From NCBI RefSeq assembly GCF_021864535.1, contig NZ_JAKJIC010000029.1:1-42293 (forward strand): a stretch of 42,293 nucleotides of DNA. Reading direction: 5' to 3'. This DNA comes from Oryzibacter oryziterrae. GTDB taxonomy: Bacteria; Pseudomonadota; Alphaproteobacteria; Rhizobiales; Pleomorphomonadaceae. This document shows positions 34,401 to 42,168 of the stretch, one piece after another. The position numbers and the translations under genes are program-made. The notes beneath the pieces are model-generated. The model saw only the letters and a program-made list of their open reading frames with translations, ran no database searches and was not told the DNA's origin. The number at the start of each line of letters is the position of its first letter. Position 1 is the stretch's first letter.

Positions 34401-34580
34401 CTTCGGAACGAGAATGCCGTTGATCAGTCGGAACAAGGTGCTCTTGCCGGCTCCGTTGCGTCCGGTCAGGGCCACGGCCTCACCGGGAAAGAAGCGGGCG
34501 TCGAAGCCGTCGAACAACCGCGTGCTTCCGGGATAGGCGAAGGAAATCGCCTGGACGTCCAGGATGGACTCATCACCCGT
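34401..34580 (-). pseudogene. 180-nt dead copy of the ECF ATPase gene
   Basis: On the minus strand this reads the start of the second ATPase domain of the ECF protein: FAYPGSTRLFDGFDARFF, then EAVALTGRNGAGKSTLFRL to INGILVPK. It aligns without gaps to 4922-5101, with about ten mismatches in 180 by eye; half of these cluster at the end nearer 34580. The frame then runs out into unrelated sequence, so only the Walker A region remains. Between here and tauC (34581-34703) I see no gene. Confidence 0.9.
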
Positions 34581-34703
34581 TGTCGGCGGACCGGCCCGTG
34601 TCGTCGGGCGCAAGCACTGTCAACTGCCCGGCCTGACCATGGATCAGCCCCTGGACGAACCCTACTATTTGATTTGAAAGGCGATCCTGTCGGACGCAGC
34701 CTA

Positions 34704-35534
34704 TCAGAGACGGTGAGACCAGGGTACGAACCGGCGCTCGATCCAGCGCACCACGCCTTCAAGGACAAAGGCGACAAAGGCGATGGTGGTGATGCCGACG
34801 ATGACCACATCGGTCACCAGAAACTGCGCCGCCGACTGGATCATGAAGCCGAGCCCTCGGCTTGCGGCCACCAGTTCGGCCGCAACCAGCGTCGACCAGC
34901 CTGCGCCGAGCGCGATGCGGATTCCGGTCAGGATCGACGGAATGGCGCTCGGCAGCACCACATAGCGGAGTACCTGCGTGTGCGTGGCGCCCAGGGCCAG
35001 GGCCGCATGCTTGCGGTCGGTCGAGACGGCCCGAACCCCGGATGCGGTGGAGATGATGATGGCGGGCAGCATGGCCAGTGTGATCACCAGCACCTTCGAG
35101 GCTTCCCCGATGCCGAACCAGATGATGACCAGTGGCAGATAGGCCAGTGGTGGCAAGGGGCGCAGGAACTCGACGATCGGATCAAAGATGCCGCGCCCGA
35201 TCTGGCTGGCGGCGATGGCAACGCCGATGGGCACGCCGACGACTATGGCGGCGACCAGTGCCGAGAAGACTCGCCCGAGGCTGGCGGAGAGATGTTGCCA
35301 CAGCGTGGAATCCGCAAAGCCTTCGGTCGCGACGGCATAGGCCGATTTTGCCACGACGATCGGAGACGGCAGGAACACCGGAGTGACCCAGGCGAACCAG
35401 GCTGCCAGACTCCACAATGCCAGCAGAATAGCCAGCGTGAACAGACCTGCGATCAGGGCGGTGCTTTTGCGGCGTGGCCCTGCGTCGGCGCTGGATTCGA
35501 CGGCAACTGGACGGTCTTCTGCGATCGCGCTCAT
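34704..35534 (-). CDS. tauC: Taurine/sulfonate ABC transporter permease
   Basis: A 276-aa inner-membrane permease of the TauC/SsuC family. About six helices are seen. The EAA loop region reads YLPLVIIWFGIGEASKVLVITLAMLPAIIISTASGVR, followed by HAALALGATHTQVLRYVVLPSAIPSILTGIRIALGAGW. The gene overlaps tauB by four bases. A diverged dead fragment of the same loop region is found at 14461-14571. No TauD dioxygenase gene is present in the window. The identity as taurine rather than general sulfonate permease rests on the neighbouring binding protein. Confidence 0.88.
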   Translation of the reverse strand: MSAIAEDRPVAVESSADAGPRRKSTALIAGLFTLAILLALWSLAAWFAWVTPVFLPSPIVVAKSAYAVATEGFADSTLWQHLSASLGRVFSALVAAIVVGVPIGVAIAASQIGRGIFDPIVEFLRPLPPLAYLPLVIIWFGIGEASKVLVITLAMLPAIIISTASGVRAVSTDRKHAALALGATHTQVLRYVVLPSAIPSILTGIRIALGAGWSTLVAAELVAASRGLGFMIQSAAQFLVTDVVIVGITTIAFVAFVLEGVVRWIERRFVPWSHRL

Positions 35535-36322
35535 GCTGCAATGTCCTGTTGCTCTTCGTCGATGAGGTCGCGCAAGTGCTCGCGCGCGGCAATGAACTGA
35601 GGATCGGATTTCACCGACCGAGCCGCCTCTCCCGCCAGGAAGCGTCGGCCGAAATCAAAGGAAAGGTCGGCGACCACACGGCCCGGATTGGCTGAAAGCA
35701 CCACGACACGAGAGCCCAGGAACAGGGCTTCCTCGATGCCATGGGTGATCAGCAGCACCCCTGCCCCGCTCTTGCGCCAGACGTCGAGCAGAAGTTCCTG
35801 CATGCGCTCGCGCGTCATGGCGTCAAGCGCCCCGAGCGGTTCATCCATCAGCAGGAATCTGGGATCGGCCGCGAGCGCACGGGCAATGCCGACACGCTGC
35901 CGCATGCCACCCGACAATTGCCAGATCGCCTTGTTGCCTGCCCGGGCGAGACCGACGGCTTCAAGCAGCCCGTCAGCGCGTGCCGCGCGCTCGGCCTTGG
36001 AGATCCCCTGCAGCTTCAGGGCGAAGGCGACGTTCTCGCGTGCCGACAACCATGGAAACAGGGCATCATCCTGAAACACGACGGCGCGGTCGGCCCCCGG
36101 CCCCTTGACCGGCTGGCCATCGAGGCTCACACGCCCGCGCGTCGGCGCCACAAAGCCGGCGGCAATGTTCAGCAGACTGGTCTTGCCCGATCCGGAGCGC
36201 CCGACGATGGTCACGAAATCATCCGGACCGAGCTCGCGGGAAATGCCGTCCAGCACGAGATGACCAGCCTGGCCCCGCTGGTCATAGACGAGACTGACAT
36301 GATCAAGGTGCAACGTGCTCAT
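35531..36322 (-). CDS. tauB: Taurine/sulfonate ABC transporter ATPase
   Basis: A 263-aa single-domain ATPase. Walker A GRSGSGKTS is at 41-49, the Q-loop is VFQDDALFPW, the signature is LSGGMRQR, Walker B is FLLMDEPLGALD and the switch His is in LITHGIEEA. The pattern is that of the nitrate/sulfonate/taurine (NitT/TauT) importers. It sits between the binding protein and permease genes in the order tauA-tauB-tauC, 73 nt downstream of tauA. Confidence 0.9.
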   Translation of the reverse strand: MSTLHLDHVSLVYDQRGQAGHLVLDGISRELGPDDFVTIVGRSGSGKTSLLNIAAGFVAPTRGRVSLDGQPVKGPGADRAVVFQDDALFPWLSARENVAFALKLQGISKAERAARADGLLEAVGLARAGNKAIWQLSGGMRQRVGIARALAADPRFLLMDEPLGALDAMTRERMQELLLDVWRKSGAGVLLITHGIEEALFLGSRVVVLSANPGRVVADLSFDFGRRFLAGEAARSVKSDPQFIAAREHLRDLIDEEQQDIAA

Positions 36323-36395
36323 CCTGGCGACCTTTCCGGCAAAGGCTCCGTCGGCACGGACAGAGTCTGTGCCGACGGAGTGGTTGTGTTCGCGA

Positions 36396-37400
36396 TTACT
36401 TGGCGGCCAGCGCCTGCGTCACCCAGCGGGTCGACACATAGGGGCCGTAGTCGGCCAGGACCGAGGGGATCTTGCCCTGTTCCTTGAGGAAGGCCGCCGT
36501 CGCCGTCACAGCCTTCACCGTGCCGCCGCCCAGCAGATCGGCACCGGCCTGCTCATCGAGCTTCGGGAAGTAATAGCCCTTCAGCAGTTCGGGAACCTCG
36601 TCCTGCTTGGCACCGGTGAGGCGGGCGATCTTCTCGGCTTCCGGCGACTTGGCGTCCCACTTGGCCGGATCGGAGCGATAGGAGGCATAGGCCTCGCCAG
36701 TCACCTTGACGAAGGCGGTGACCACGTCCGGATGCGCCTCGGCGAACTCCTTGCGGACAATCCAGGCGTCAAAGGTCGGCCCGCCCCAGGTCGCGACGTC
36801 AGAAGACGTGGCGACGACCTTGGCCGTCTTCTTGATTTCCGCCAGCACCGGGTCCCACACATAGGCGCCATCGATGTCGCCGCGCTCCCAGGCGGCGGCG
36901 ATTTCCGGCGGGCGCAGATTGAGGATCTGCAGCTGCTTGGGATCGATGTTCCAATGCTTGAGAGCGGTGAGCAGGCTGTAATGGGCGGTCGAGACGAAGG
37001 GCGTCGCGATCTTCTTGCCGATCAGGTCTTCCGGCTTTTCGACGCCCTTGGCGGCCAGCGCTTCGGACGGCCCGATCAGGCCAACCACATAGATGGTCTC
37101 GATCGGCAGCTCGCGGCTGGCGGCCGCGGTCAGCGGCGACGAGCCGACGTAGCCGATGTCGACCGAGCCAGCGGCGACGGCGGCAATCACGTCCGCGCCA
37201 CCGTCAAACTTCTGCCAGTTGATCTTGGCGCCCGTTGCCTTCTCGTAGGCGCCATCTGCCTGCGGCACGCGCGAGGGCTCGACAATCTGCTGCCAACCGA
37301 TGTTCAGGGTAACGTCTTCGGCATGGGCGGCGGAAACCGCCCCCAGCACCGCAAACGCGGCGCTTGCCGCCAACACAGTCCTGCGAGTGAAGGAAGTCAT
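36396..37400 (-). CDS. tauA: Taurine ABC transporter substrate-binding protein
   Basis: A 334-aa periplasmic protein of the TauA family. The signal peptide is 27 residues (MTSFTRRTVLAAS to AAHA) and includes an Arg pair. FDGGADVIAAVAAGSVDIGYVGSSPLTAAASRELPIE, GKKIATPFVSTAHYSLLTALKHWNIDP and PPEIAAAWERGDIDGAYVWDPVLAEIKKTAKV are segments characteristic of taurine-specific members, so taurine import is the best call. ATG 37400 follows AAAGGATT; codons upstream in frame are not homologous. It is the first gene of the operon. Taurine would serve as a sulfur, nitrogen or carbon source; the xsc fragment nearby hints that a taurine breakdown path once existed here. Confidence 0.88.
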   Translation of the reverse strand: MTSFTRRTVLAASAAFAVLGAVSAAHAEDVTLNIGWQQIVEPSRVPQADGAYEKATGAKINWQKFDGGADVIAAVAAGSVDIGYVGSSPLTAAASRELPIETIYVVGLIGPSEALAAKGVEKPEDLIGKKIATPFVSTAHYSLLTALKHWNIDPKQLQILNLRPPEIAAAWERGDIDGAYVWDPVLAEIKKTAKVVATSSDVATWGGPTFDAWIVRKEFAEAHPDVVTAFVKVTGEAYASYRSDPAKWDAKSPEAEKIARLTGAKQDEVPELLKGYYFPKLDEQAGADLLGGGTVKAVTATAAFLKEQGKIPSVLADYGPYVSTRWVTQALAAK

Positions 37401-38013
37401 GTCATAATCCTTTGAAATCAAGGCTATTCGAGGCCATTCCACGACAGGCTTCAGGGCAATGAACTGAAAAGCGGGGGCACGGCGAGCTCAGTCTGCAGCA
37501 GCCGTCGTGCCGGATTGGAAATGTCCCGCGATCGGATCACGAAGCTCATTCGTGGCGCTTTAGCTCTTTGGTCGCGGGGCAAGCTGCACTTCAAATTCCG
37601 CGGCGTCGGGCTTATCCCGTTCGCCCTCTAAATATCTGTTTGTCTATGGTTTTTGTATAGTATGCACATTCCAAAGCCTGGCAGGCAGGGGAAATGTCCT
37701 GCCTGACTGGAGCCTCTTTGGGGTAGATATTGCTCTGCGCGACAACTCATCCACCAGGTCGCCGGCAGACCAAATGTCGCCGCCCAGTCTGTTCCACGGC
37801 GGAAGGCAGCCACCTTCAAGGATCTTCCACACGGCTTCGGACCTTCTGTCGAAGTTCCGCCCTGACCGGTCCAGGCAAGCCCCCTCACCTCAATGCCGGC
37901 GAACCGGATTGAGGTGGCGTTCCGGCCACATCAGGGAATCACGACAGCCTCGATTTGGCTAGTTTTTTCGAGGTGTCCAACCACGCTCAAACTACCATGG
38001 ACAGCCACGCCGA
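37401..38013. promoter_or_regulatory. Upstream region of tauABC and adjoining non-coding interval
   Basis: About 610 nt without a supported gene. Roughly 37620-37670 is AT-rich, and a promoter for tauABC is likely there. At 37682-37705 the arms CAGGCAGG/CCTGCCTG form a perfect 8-bp stem with an 8-nt loop. The remainder (about 37740-38013) has open frames on both strands but none that I recognise, so it may be decayed sequence. Confidence 0.45.
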
Positions 38014-39009
38014 CTAAGTGGCAACTGGACCATCATCATCTGCGAGATCTTCGATCGCCACCAAGATGGAAGCGCGACCGCCAGTGCCGTCCAGCAGACT
38101 TAGCAGGTCATCAACGATGGCGAGTTTTGCAGACCTTTGGCTATATCCGGCAGGCTTCGCCGCGAGCTGGCCCCGTATCGCTGACAAAGTAGCGTGGAGT
38201 CTTGCTGCATCAGGAGATGTTGCCCTCAGCAGCGCCAAAGGTCGGTGAGTCCGGCATCGTAGGAGACCAGCAACCAAATGAAGCGCATATTTGAGGTTGG
38301 TCCCGAAACTCTTGGCTTTCCTCAAAGCATCGAGCAGGTCAACTGTAATGCAGGCGATGCGGCCGGTCCGCTCCACGTCAAGGATGTCGGGAGTCGCCAC
38401 CGGTCTGGCGAGAAGCGAGGCAAGCGCAGCCTGTACATTGCCGACCGACCAGTGAGTGGTCAGGAGGTCAACAACACGAGCAAGGCGATCTGGGGCCGTC
38501 ACCACACGACCGAGCCCGTGTAGAATGATCGGAAAGGTCAGCCGTGAGCTGTGCCACCAGTCACCTACAAAGCTAACCAGATGCCAAGCTGTCCCATGGC
38601 GGTCAGCAAGTTGAGAGATGCGGCCACGCGGATCGGTCCTCTGAGTCGCGGCATAATAGGCGAGAAGCTCCTGCCGATATGACGACAAAGGCCAAGCAGC
38701 GCTGCTTTCGCCAACATCGTCTTCGGCCTCATCCGCTTCGACGCGAGAAACGGTCCCGAACACTGATCGCAGAACGCGACTGGATCCTTCGCTGAAGACT
38801 GGACTCGGGGTTTCCGGCTTGCCATCTTTTCCTGGCGTCAGGAAGCGCGTGAGGACCCAAAGGTTACCTGGTCCAATACGAACCTCTCCGTTACCGGACA
38901 GTTCATTCAGGCCTTGCAGAAGGTCCGCTGCCGACGCACGACTTCCACTGGACCGCAGACGCCAAAGCAATTGGTCTCCAGACGCTCCCGCGGGGTAGAG
39001 TTCTAACAA
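38014..39009 (-). CDS. Protein of unknown function, possibly 5'-truncated
   Basis: A 331-aa soluble protein I do not recognise. Its first 50 residues (LYPAGASGDQLLWRLRSSGS, LNELSGNGEVRIGPGNLWVL) look like a winged-helix unit. The rest is helical, rich in Leu, Ala and Arg, and ends in an acidic LADDDGPVAT. No membrane helix or signal is present. The only start in this frame is TTG 39009. Upstream the frame continues for ten codons to a TGA at 39040-39042, and beyond that TGA the same frame is open back to an ATG at 39096. That arrangement would fit a nonsense mutation or a misplaced start. It is a possible accessory or defence gene by location near the CRISPR array, which is only inference. 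Confidence 0.5.
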   Translation of the reverse strand: MLELYPAGASGDQLLWRLRSSGSRASAADLLQGLNELSGNGEVRIGPGNLWVLTRFLTPGKDGKPETPSPVFSEGSSRVLRSVFGTVSRVEADEAEDDVGESSAAWPLSSYRQELLAYYAATQRTDPRGRISQLADRHGTAWHLVSFVGDWWHSSRLTFPIILHGLGRVVTAPDRLARVVDLLTTHWSVGNVQAALASLLARPVATPDILDVERTGRIACITVDLLDALRKAKSFGTNLKYALHLVAGLLRCRTHRPLALLRATSPDAARLHATLSAIRGQLAAKPAGYSQRSAKLAIVDDLLSLLDGTGGRASILVAIEDLADDDGPVAT

Positions 39010-39435
39010 CCTGCGAAGCGCAGATGCATACGTGACAGCTCAGCCTGCACTCAGAATAGACAACGCAGGTCGTGTGGTAGTCGCTACGGAGACCATTCCC
39101 AGGGGCTCCAATCTGGCTTTGAGTTAAGAAGAACCGACTTGTCGAGACGCATGCCTAATCTGCACGACGTTGTCCCTGGCGCTAATTGACGTCAAATCCA
39201 GTATCCCTGACAAATGCAACGCCCGCTGGGCTGTGGCAGCACTGAACCGACACCTAAACGTTTTGATCATCGCACCTGATCTGCCGGCACGCGCGACATG
39301 CCCCCACTCCAAAGCAACACCGATTTTCTCAAACAAAGTATGCAGTTTGGGGTAACAGTGTCAATTGCGGCACTACACCATCAAAAGTTGATCCAGTCAA
39401 ATTTCTGCTTCAAAACTAGGTTCTCTTGACAGCAG

Positions 39436-39720
39436 TTAGCACCAGTCGCCAGGACCGGTGATGGACAGTTCTCGAAGTCGCCTTGGCCCACCTCCATGAA
39501 CTTCTCCGTTCGGATAGGACAACTCCCAAAGCCTTCCCGTGAGGCGGTGTTGACAAAGCGTGCGCCAGCCGCCGTCTGTCATGGCAAGCTTTACGAGTTC
39601 ATTTGCAAGCAGGGCATCGATTGCTGCACCGTCTCCCTCGTTGACCATACGGGCTTCTCGCAGGCCCCAAAGGTCTGACAGATCAGAGAACTTGGGAACA
39701 GCCGCGCTGGCGTCAGACAT
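39436..39720 (-). CDS. Imm27-like immunity protein
   Basis: A 94-aa protein resembling the Imm27 family, immunity proteins linked to polymorphic toxins. The signature stretch is GWRTLCQHRLTGRLWELSYP followed by HGGGPRRLREL (about residues 51-85), where Imm27 proteins have LWELTYPxSExHGGGPxxL. No toxin gene, VgrG/Hcp or secretion gene is adjacent, so it may be an orphan immunity gene. It is separated by over 400 nt from the unknown gene on its left; that gap (39010-39435) holds no recognisable gene. A decayed IS5 element begins 65 nt on its other side. Confidence 0.7.
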   Translation of the reverse strand: MSDASAAVPKFSDLSDLWGLREARMVNEGDGAAIDALLANELVKLAMTDGGWRTLCQHRLTGRLWELSYPNGEVHGGGPRRLRELSITGPGDWC

Positions 39721-39784
39721 CGCTCATTGATTCCATTTTTTTGTCGACTGTGATTCAACGCCCACTCTTGCGGGGGGATCAATC

Positions 39785-40566
39785 TTGAATCGCGGCGACG
39801 TTACCGACGAAGAATGGACGATCATAGGACCGCTTCTTCCGGCCGAGCGGGGGTGAGGCTGTCGTCCGGCACGCGACAATCGGTAACTTCTCAACGAGAT
39901 ATTCCACGCGCTGCGGGTTGCCTGCCCTTGGCGTAACATGCACGAGCGCTACGGCAAATGAAATTCGATCTACGTGCGTTTCCGGCGCTGGGCCGAGCAA
40001 GAGACTCGGGACGCACATCTGGAAACTCTGGTCGATTTGGGTCTGACCGACGACAGGCAGCATATGATCGACTCGACCACCGTTCGGGGCCAAAACCAGG
40101 CTGCCAGCTCGAAAGGGGGGACTCATAGGCAAGGCTTTGGTCGAAGTCGCGGCGGCTTTACGAGGAAAATCAACGCCCTTTCAGACGGTCAAGGTGGCCC
40201 TCTCGGTTTGAAGTTGACCGGCGGGGAAGCTCTAGACTATTCGGCCGTCGACGACTTGATTGCACTGCCAGTAGCCAAGCCACGCCTGTTGTCGGCGGAC
40301 AAGGGATACGATGGTGACGAGGTGCGGCAAGGGCTTTTGTTGAGGGGCATTCTGCCAATCATCCCGCCGTGTTCCAATCGGAAAGAGGCGATCAGTTGCG
40401 ACTTCCGCCGCTACAAGGATCGCAACCGCGTCGAGCGCATGTTCAATCGGATCAAGCAGTTCCGCCGCATCGCCACCCGATACGACAAAATCGCCAAATC
40501 CTTCCTCGCATTCCTACGTCTGGCAGCCGTCAACCTCTGGATGCCAACCTTTGTCGACATGACCTA
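39785..40566 (+). mobile_element. Decayed IS5-family transposase gene (IS427-like)
   Basis: Reading one frame from TTG 39785 gives an IS5/IS427-type transposase with three in-frame stops: 39854-39856, 39884-39886 and 39959-39961. The 5' part reads TDEEWTIIGPLLPAERG, then FHALRVACPWRNMHERYG and VRFRRWAEQ. From 39974 the frame is intact for 197 codons with the DDE residues still in place: D33 (MIDSTTVR), D109 (SADKGYD) and E154 (RNRVERMF). The element is therefore inactive as it stands. I could not define terminal inverted repeats with confidence. It ends against a chemoreceptor gene fragment. Confidence 0.85.
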
Positions 40567-40725
40567 GTTGGTCAAAGTATCGACCTCCGTCGCAGTTACG
40601 GTAAAGCCGCACCCAGCTTCAGCTGCACGCACCGCTTCAATCGTGACGTTGAGGGCCAAAAGGTTAGTTTGGGCGGCAACAGCTTGGATGAGCTTGGGCA
40701 CATCGCCAATCTTACTGCCTGCGCG
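40567..40725 (-). pseudogene. Fragment of a methyl-accepting chemotaxis protein gene
   Basis: The minus strand reads [20 protein letters not shown] followed by [20 protein letters not shown] and [10 protein letters not shown], which is the start of the highly conserved signalling tip of chemoreceptors (family consensus [33 protein letters not shown]). Several conserved residues are altered ([20 protein letters not shown]), as expected of a decaying gene. It stops exactly where the IS sequence begins on one side and fades about 40 nt before the first CRISPR repeat on the other. Confidence 0.88.
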
Positions 40726-40767
40726 AGCGGCAACAGGTGATGCACGTCCCAACCTACCACACAATGG

Positions 40768-42168
40768 GTTTCGATCCACGCCCATGCGTGAGGGGCGACC
40801 CGATGTGCTGTTCCTGCTCGAAATCACCGTGCAGTTTCGATCCACGCCCCTGCGTGAGGGGCGACACGCCGCCAAAGATGATCCCGACAGACGGGATATC
40901 GTTTCGATCCATGCCCCTGCGTGAGGGGCGACGGCGTGGTCATGGCTTGCCAACCTCCGTTTCATGCGTTTCGATCCACGCCCCTTCGTGAGGGGCGACC
41001 CAGCGTGCCGGTCACAAATCCGAGCCAGTCTCGGTTTCGATCCACGCCCCTGCGTGAGGGGCGACCGCCGTTGTCCTCGTTCCACCGGTCGATCGCTGCG
41101 TTTCGATCCACGCCCCTGCGTGAGGGGCGACCACCGCCTCCTCGAACAGCCGGGCGATCTCCGTGTTTCGATCCACGCCCCTGCGTGAGGGGCGACGGCC
41201 CGCGGCCTGCGTCGACGACACGCCGGAGAAGTTTCGATCCACGCCCCTGCGTGAGGGGCGACGGCCGCGTCCGTCATCGTCGATGCGAGTGCCGGGTTTC
41301 GATCCACGCCCCTGCGTGAGGGGCGACAGTATCGACGCCGCCATTTGAATACAGCATACGGCGTTTCGATCCACGCCCCTGCGTGAGGGGCGACTCCAGC
41401 GCGACAGCATCCTTGGCCTTCATCCGCCGGTTTCGATCCACGCCCCTGCGTGAGGGGCGACTTGTCCCAGAGCGATTGGACCGTGGCCGCTTTGGAGTTT
41501 CGATCCACGCCCCTGCGTGAGGGGCGACTGCATGCCGGCAAAGCGCGTTCTGCCGGCGGGATGTTTCGATCCACGCCCCTGCGTGAGGGGCGACGCGCGG
41601 AGTAGCGAGCCAGAGGCGCCGGGATGACGTTTCGATCCACGCCCCTGCGTGAGGGGCGACCTTGGCGATACCGAGATCTTCCTCGGCTACCAAAAGTTTC
41701 GATCCACGCCCCTGCGTGAGGGGCGACACTCCTGAAAGAGGCGCTTGAGCAGGTCGGCTTTGTTTCGATCCACGCCCCTGCGTGAGGGGCGACGTCAGAT
41801 TGGCCGACGCGTTGTCTGCAGTGTTCTGGTTTCGATCCACGCCCCTGCGTGAGGGGCGACTGCCTCATCTCCCGACGCCGAGGAGCCATGAGACGTTTCG
41901 ATCCACGCCCCTGCGTGAGGGGCGACGCATGCGCCGCGATATAGGCCGAGCACAGCGACGGTTTCGATCCACGCCCCTGCGTGAGGGGCGACCATCGATC
42001 GCGCGCAGATATTCACGCTCGGTGCGGTTTCGATCCACGCCCCTGCGTGAGGGGCGACATAAACGCGGGCCTAATAGGCAGTGGGTTAATCGTGTTTCGA
42101 TCCACGCCCCTGCGTGAGGGGCGACATTACTCTCCAGTGGCGGTTTTCCAATTAGAAATGTTTCGATC
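40768..42168 (-). CRISPR. Type I-C-like CRISPR array, 21 full repeats plus a 9-nt repeat stub
   Basis: Repeats are 32 nt, on the plus strand starting GTTTCGATCCACGCC and ending GTGAGGGGCGAC, with an internal palindrome (GTCGCCCCTCACGC type on the other strand). This is the subtype I-C repeat family. Twenty-one spacers of 33-35 nt are present. The first, third and fourth repeats (40768, 40901, 40968) each carry one base change and the others are identical, so the left end is the old (trailer) end and transcription should run leftward. The right-hand end, where the leader belongs, stops after nine repeat bases at 42160-42168. No cas gene is in the window. Confidence 0.97.

Noticed and set aside
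34620-34676. Short plus-strand reading frame ending LDEPYYLI then stop, as a gene tail
   Set aside because: Too short to assign to any family; could be chance between the ECF fragment and tauC.
39730-40566. Terminal inverted repeats of the IS5 element
   Set aside because: A TTTGTCGAC word occurs near both ends but in direct, not inverted, orientation; no convincing inverted pair was found.
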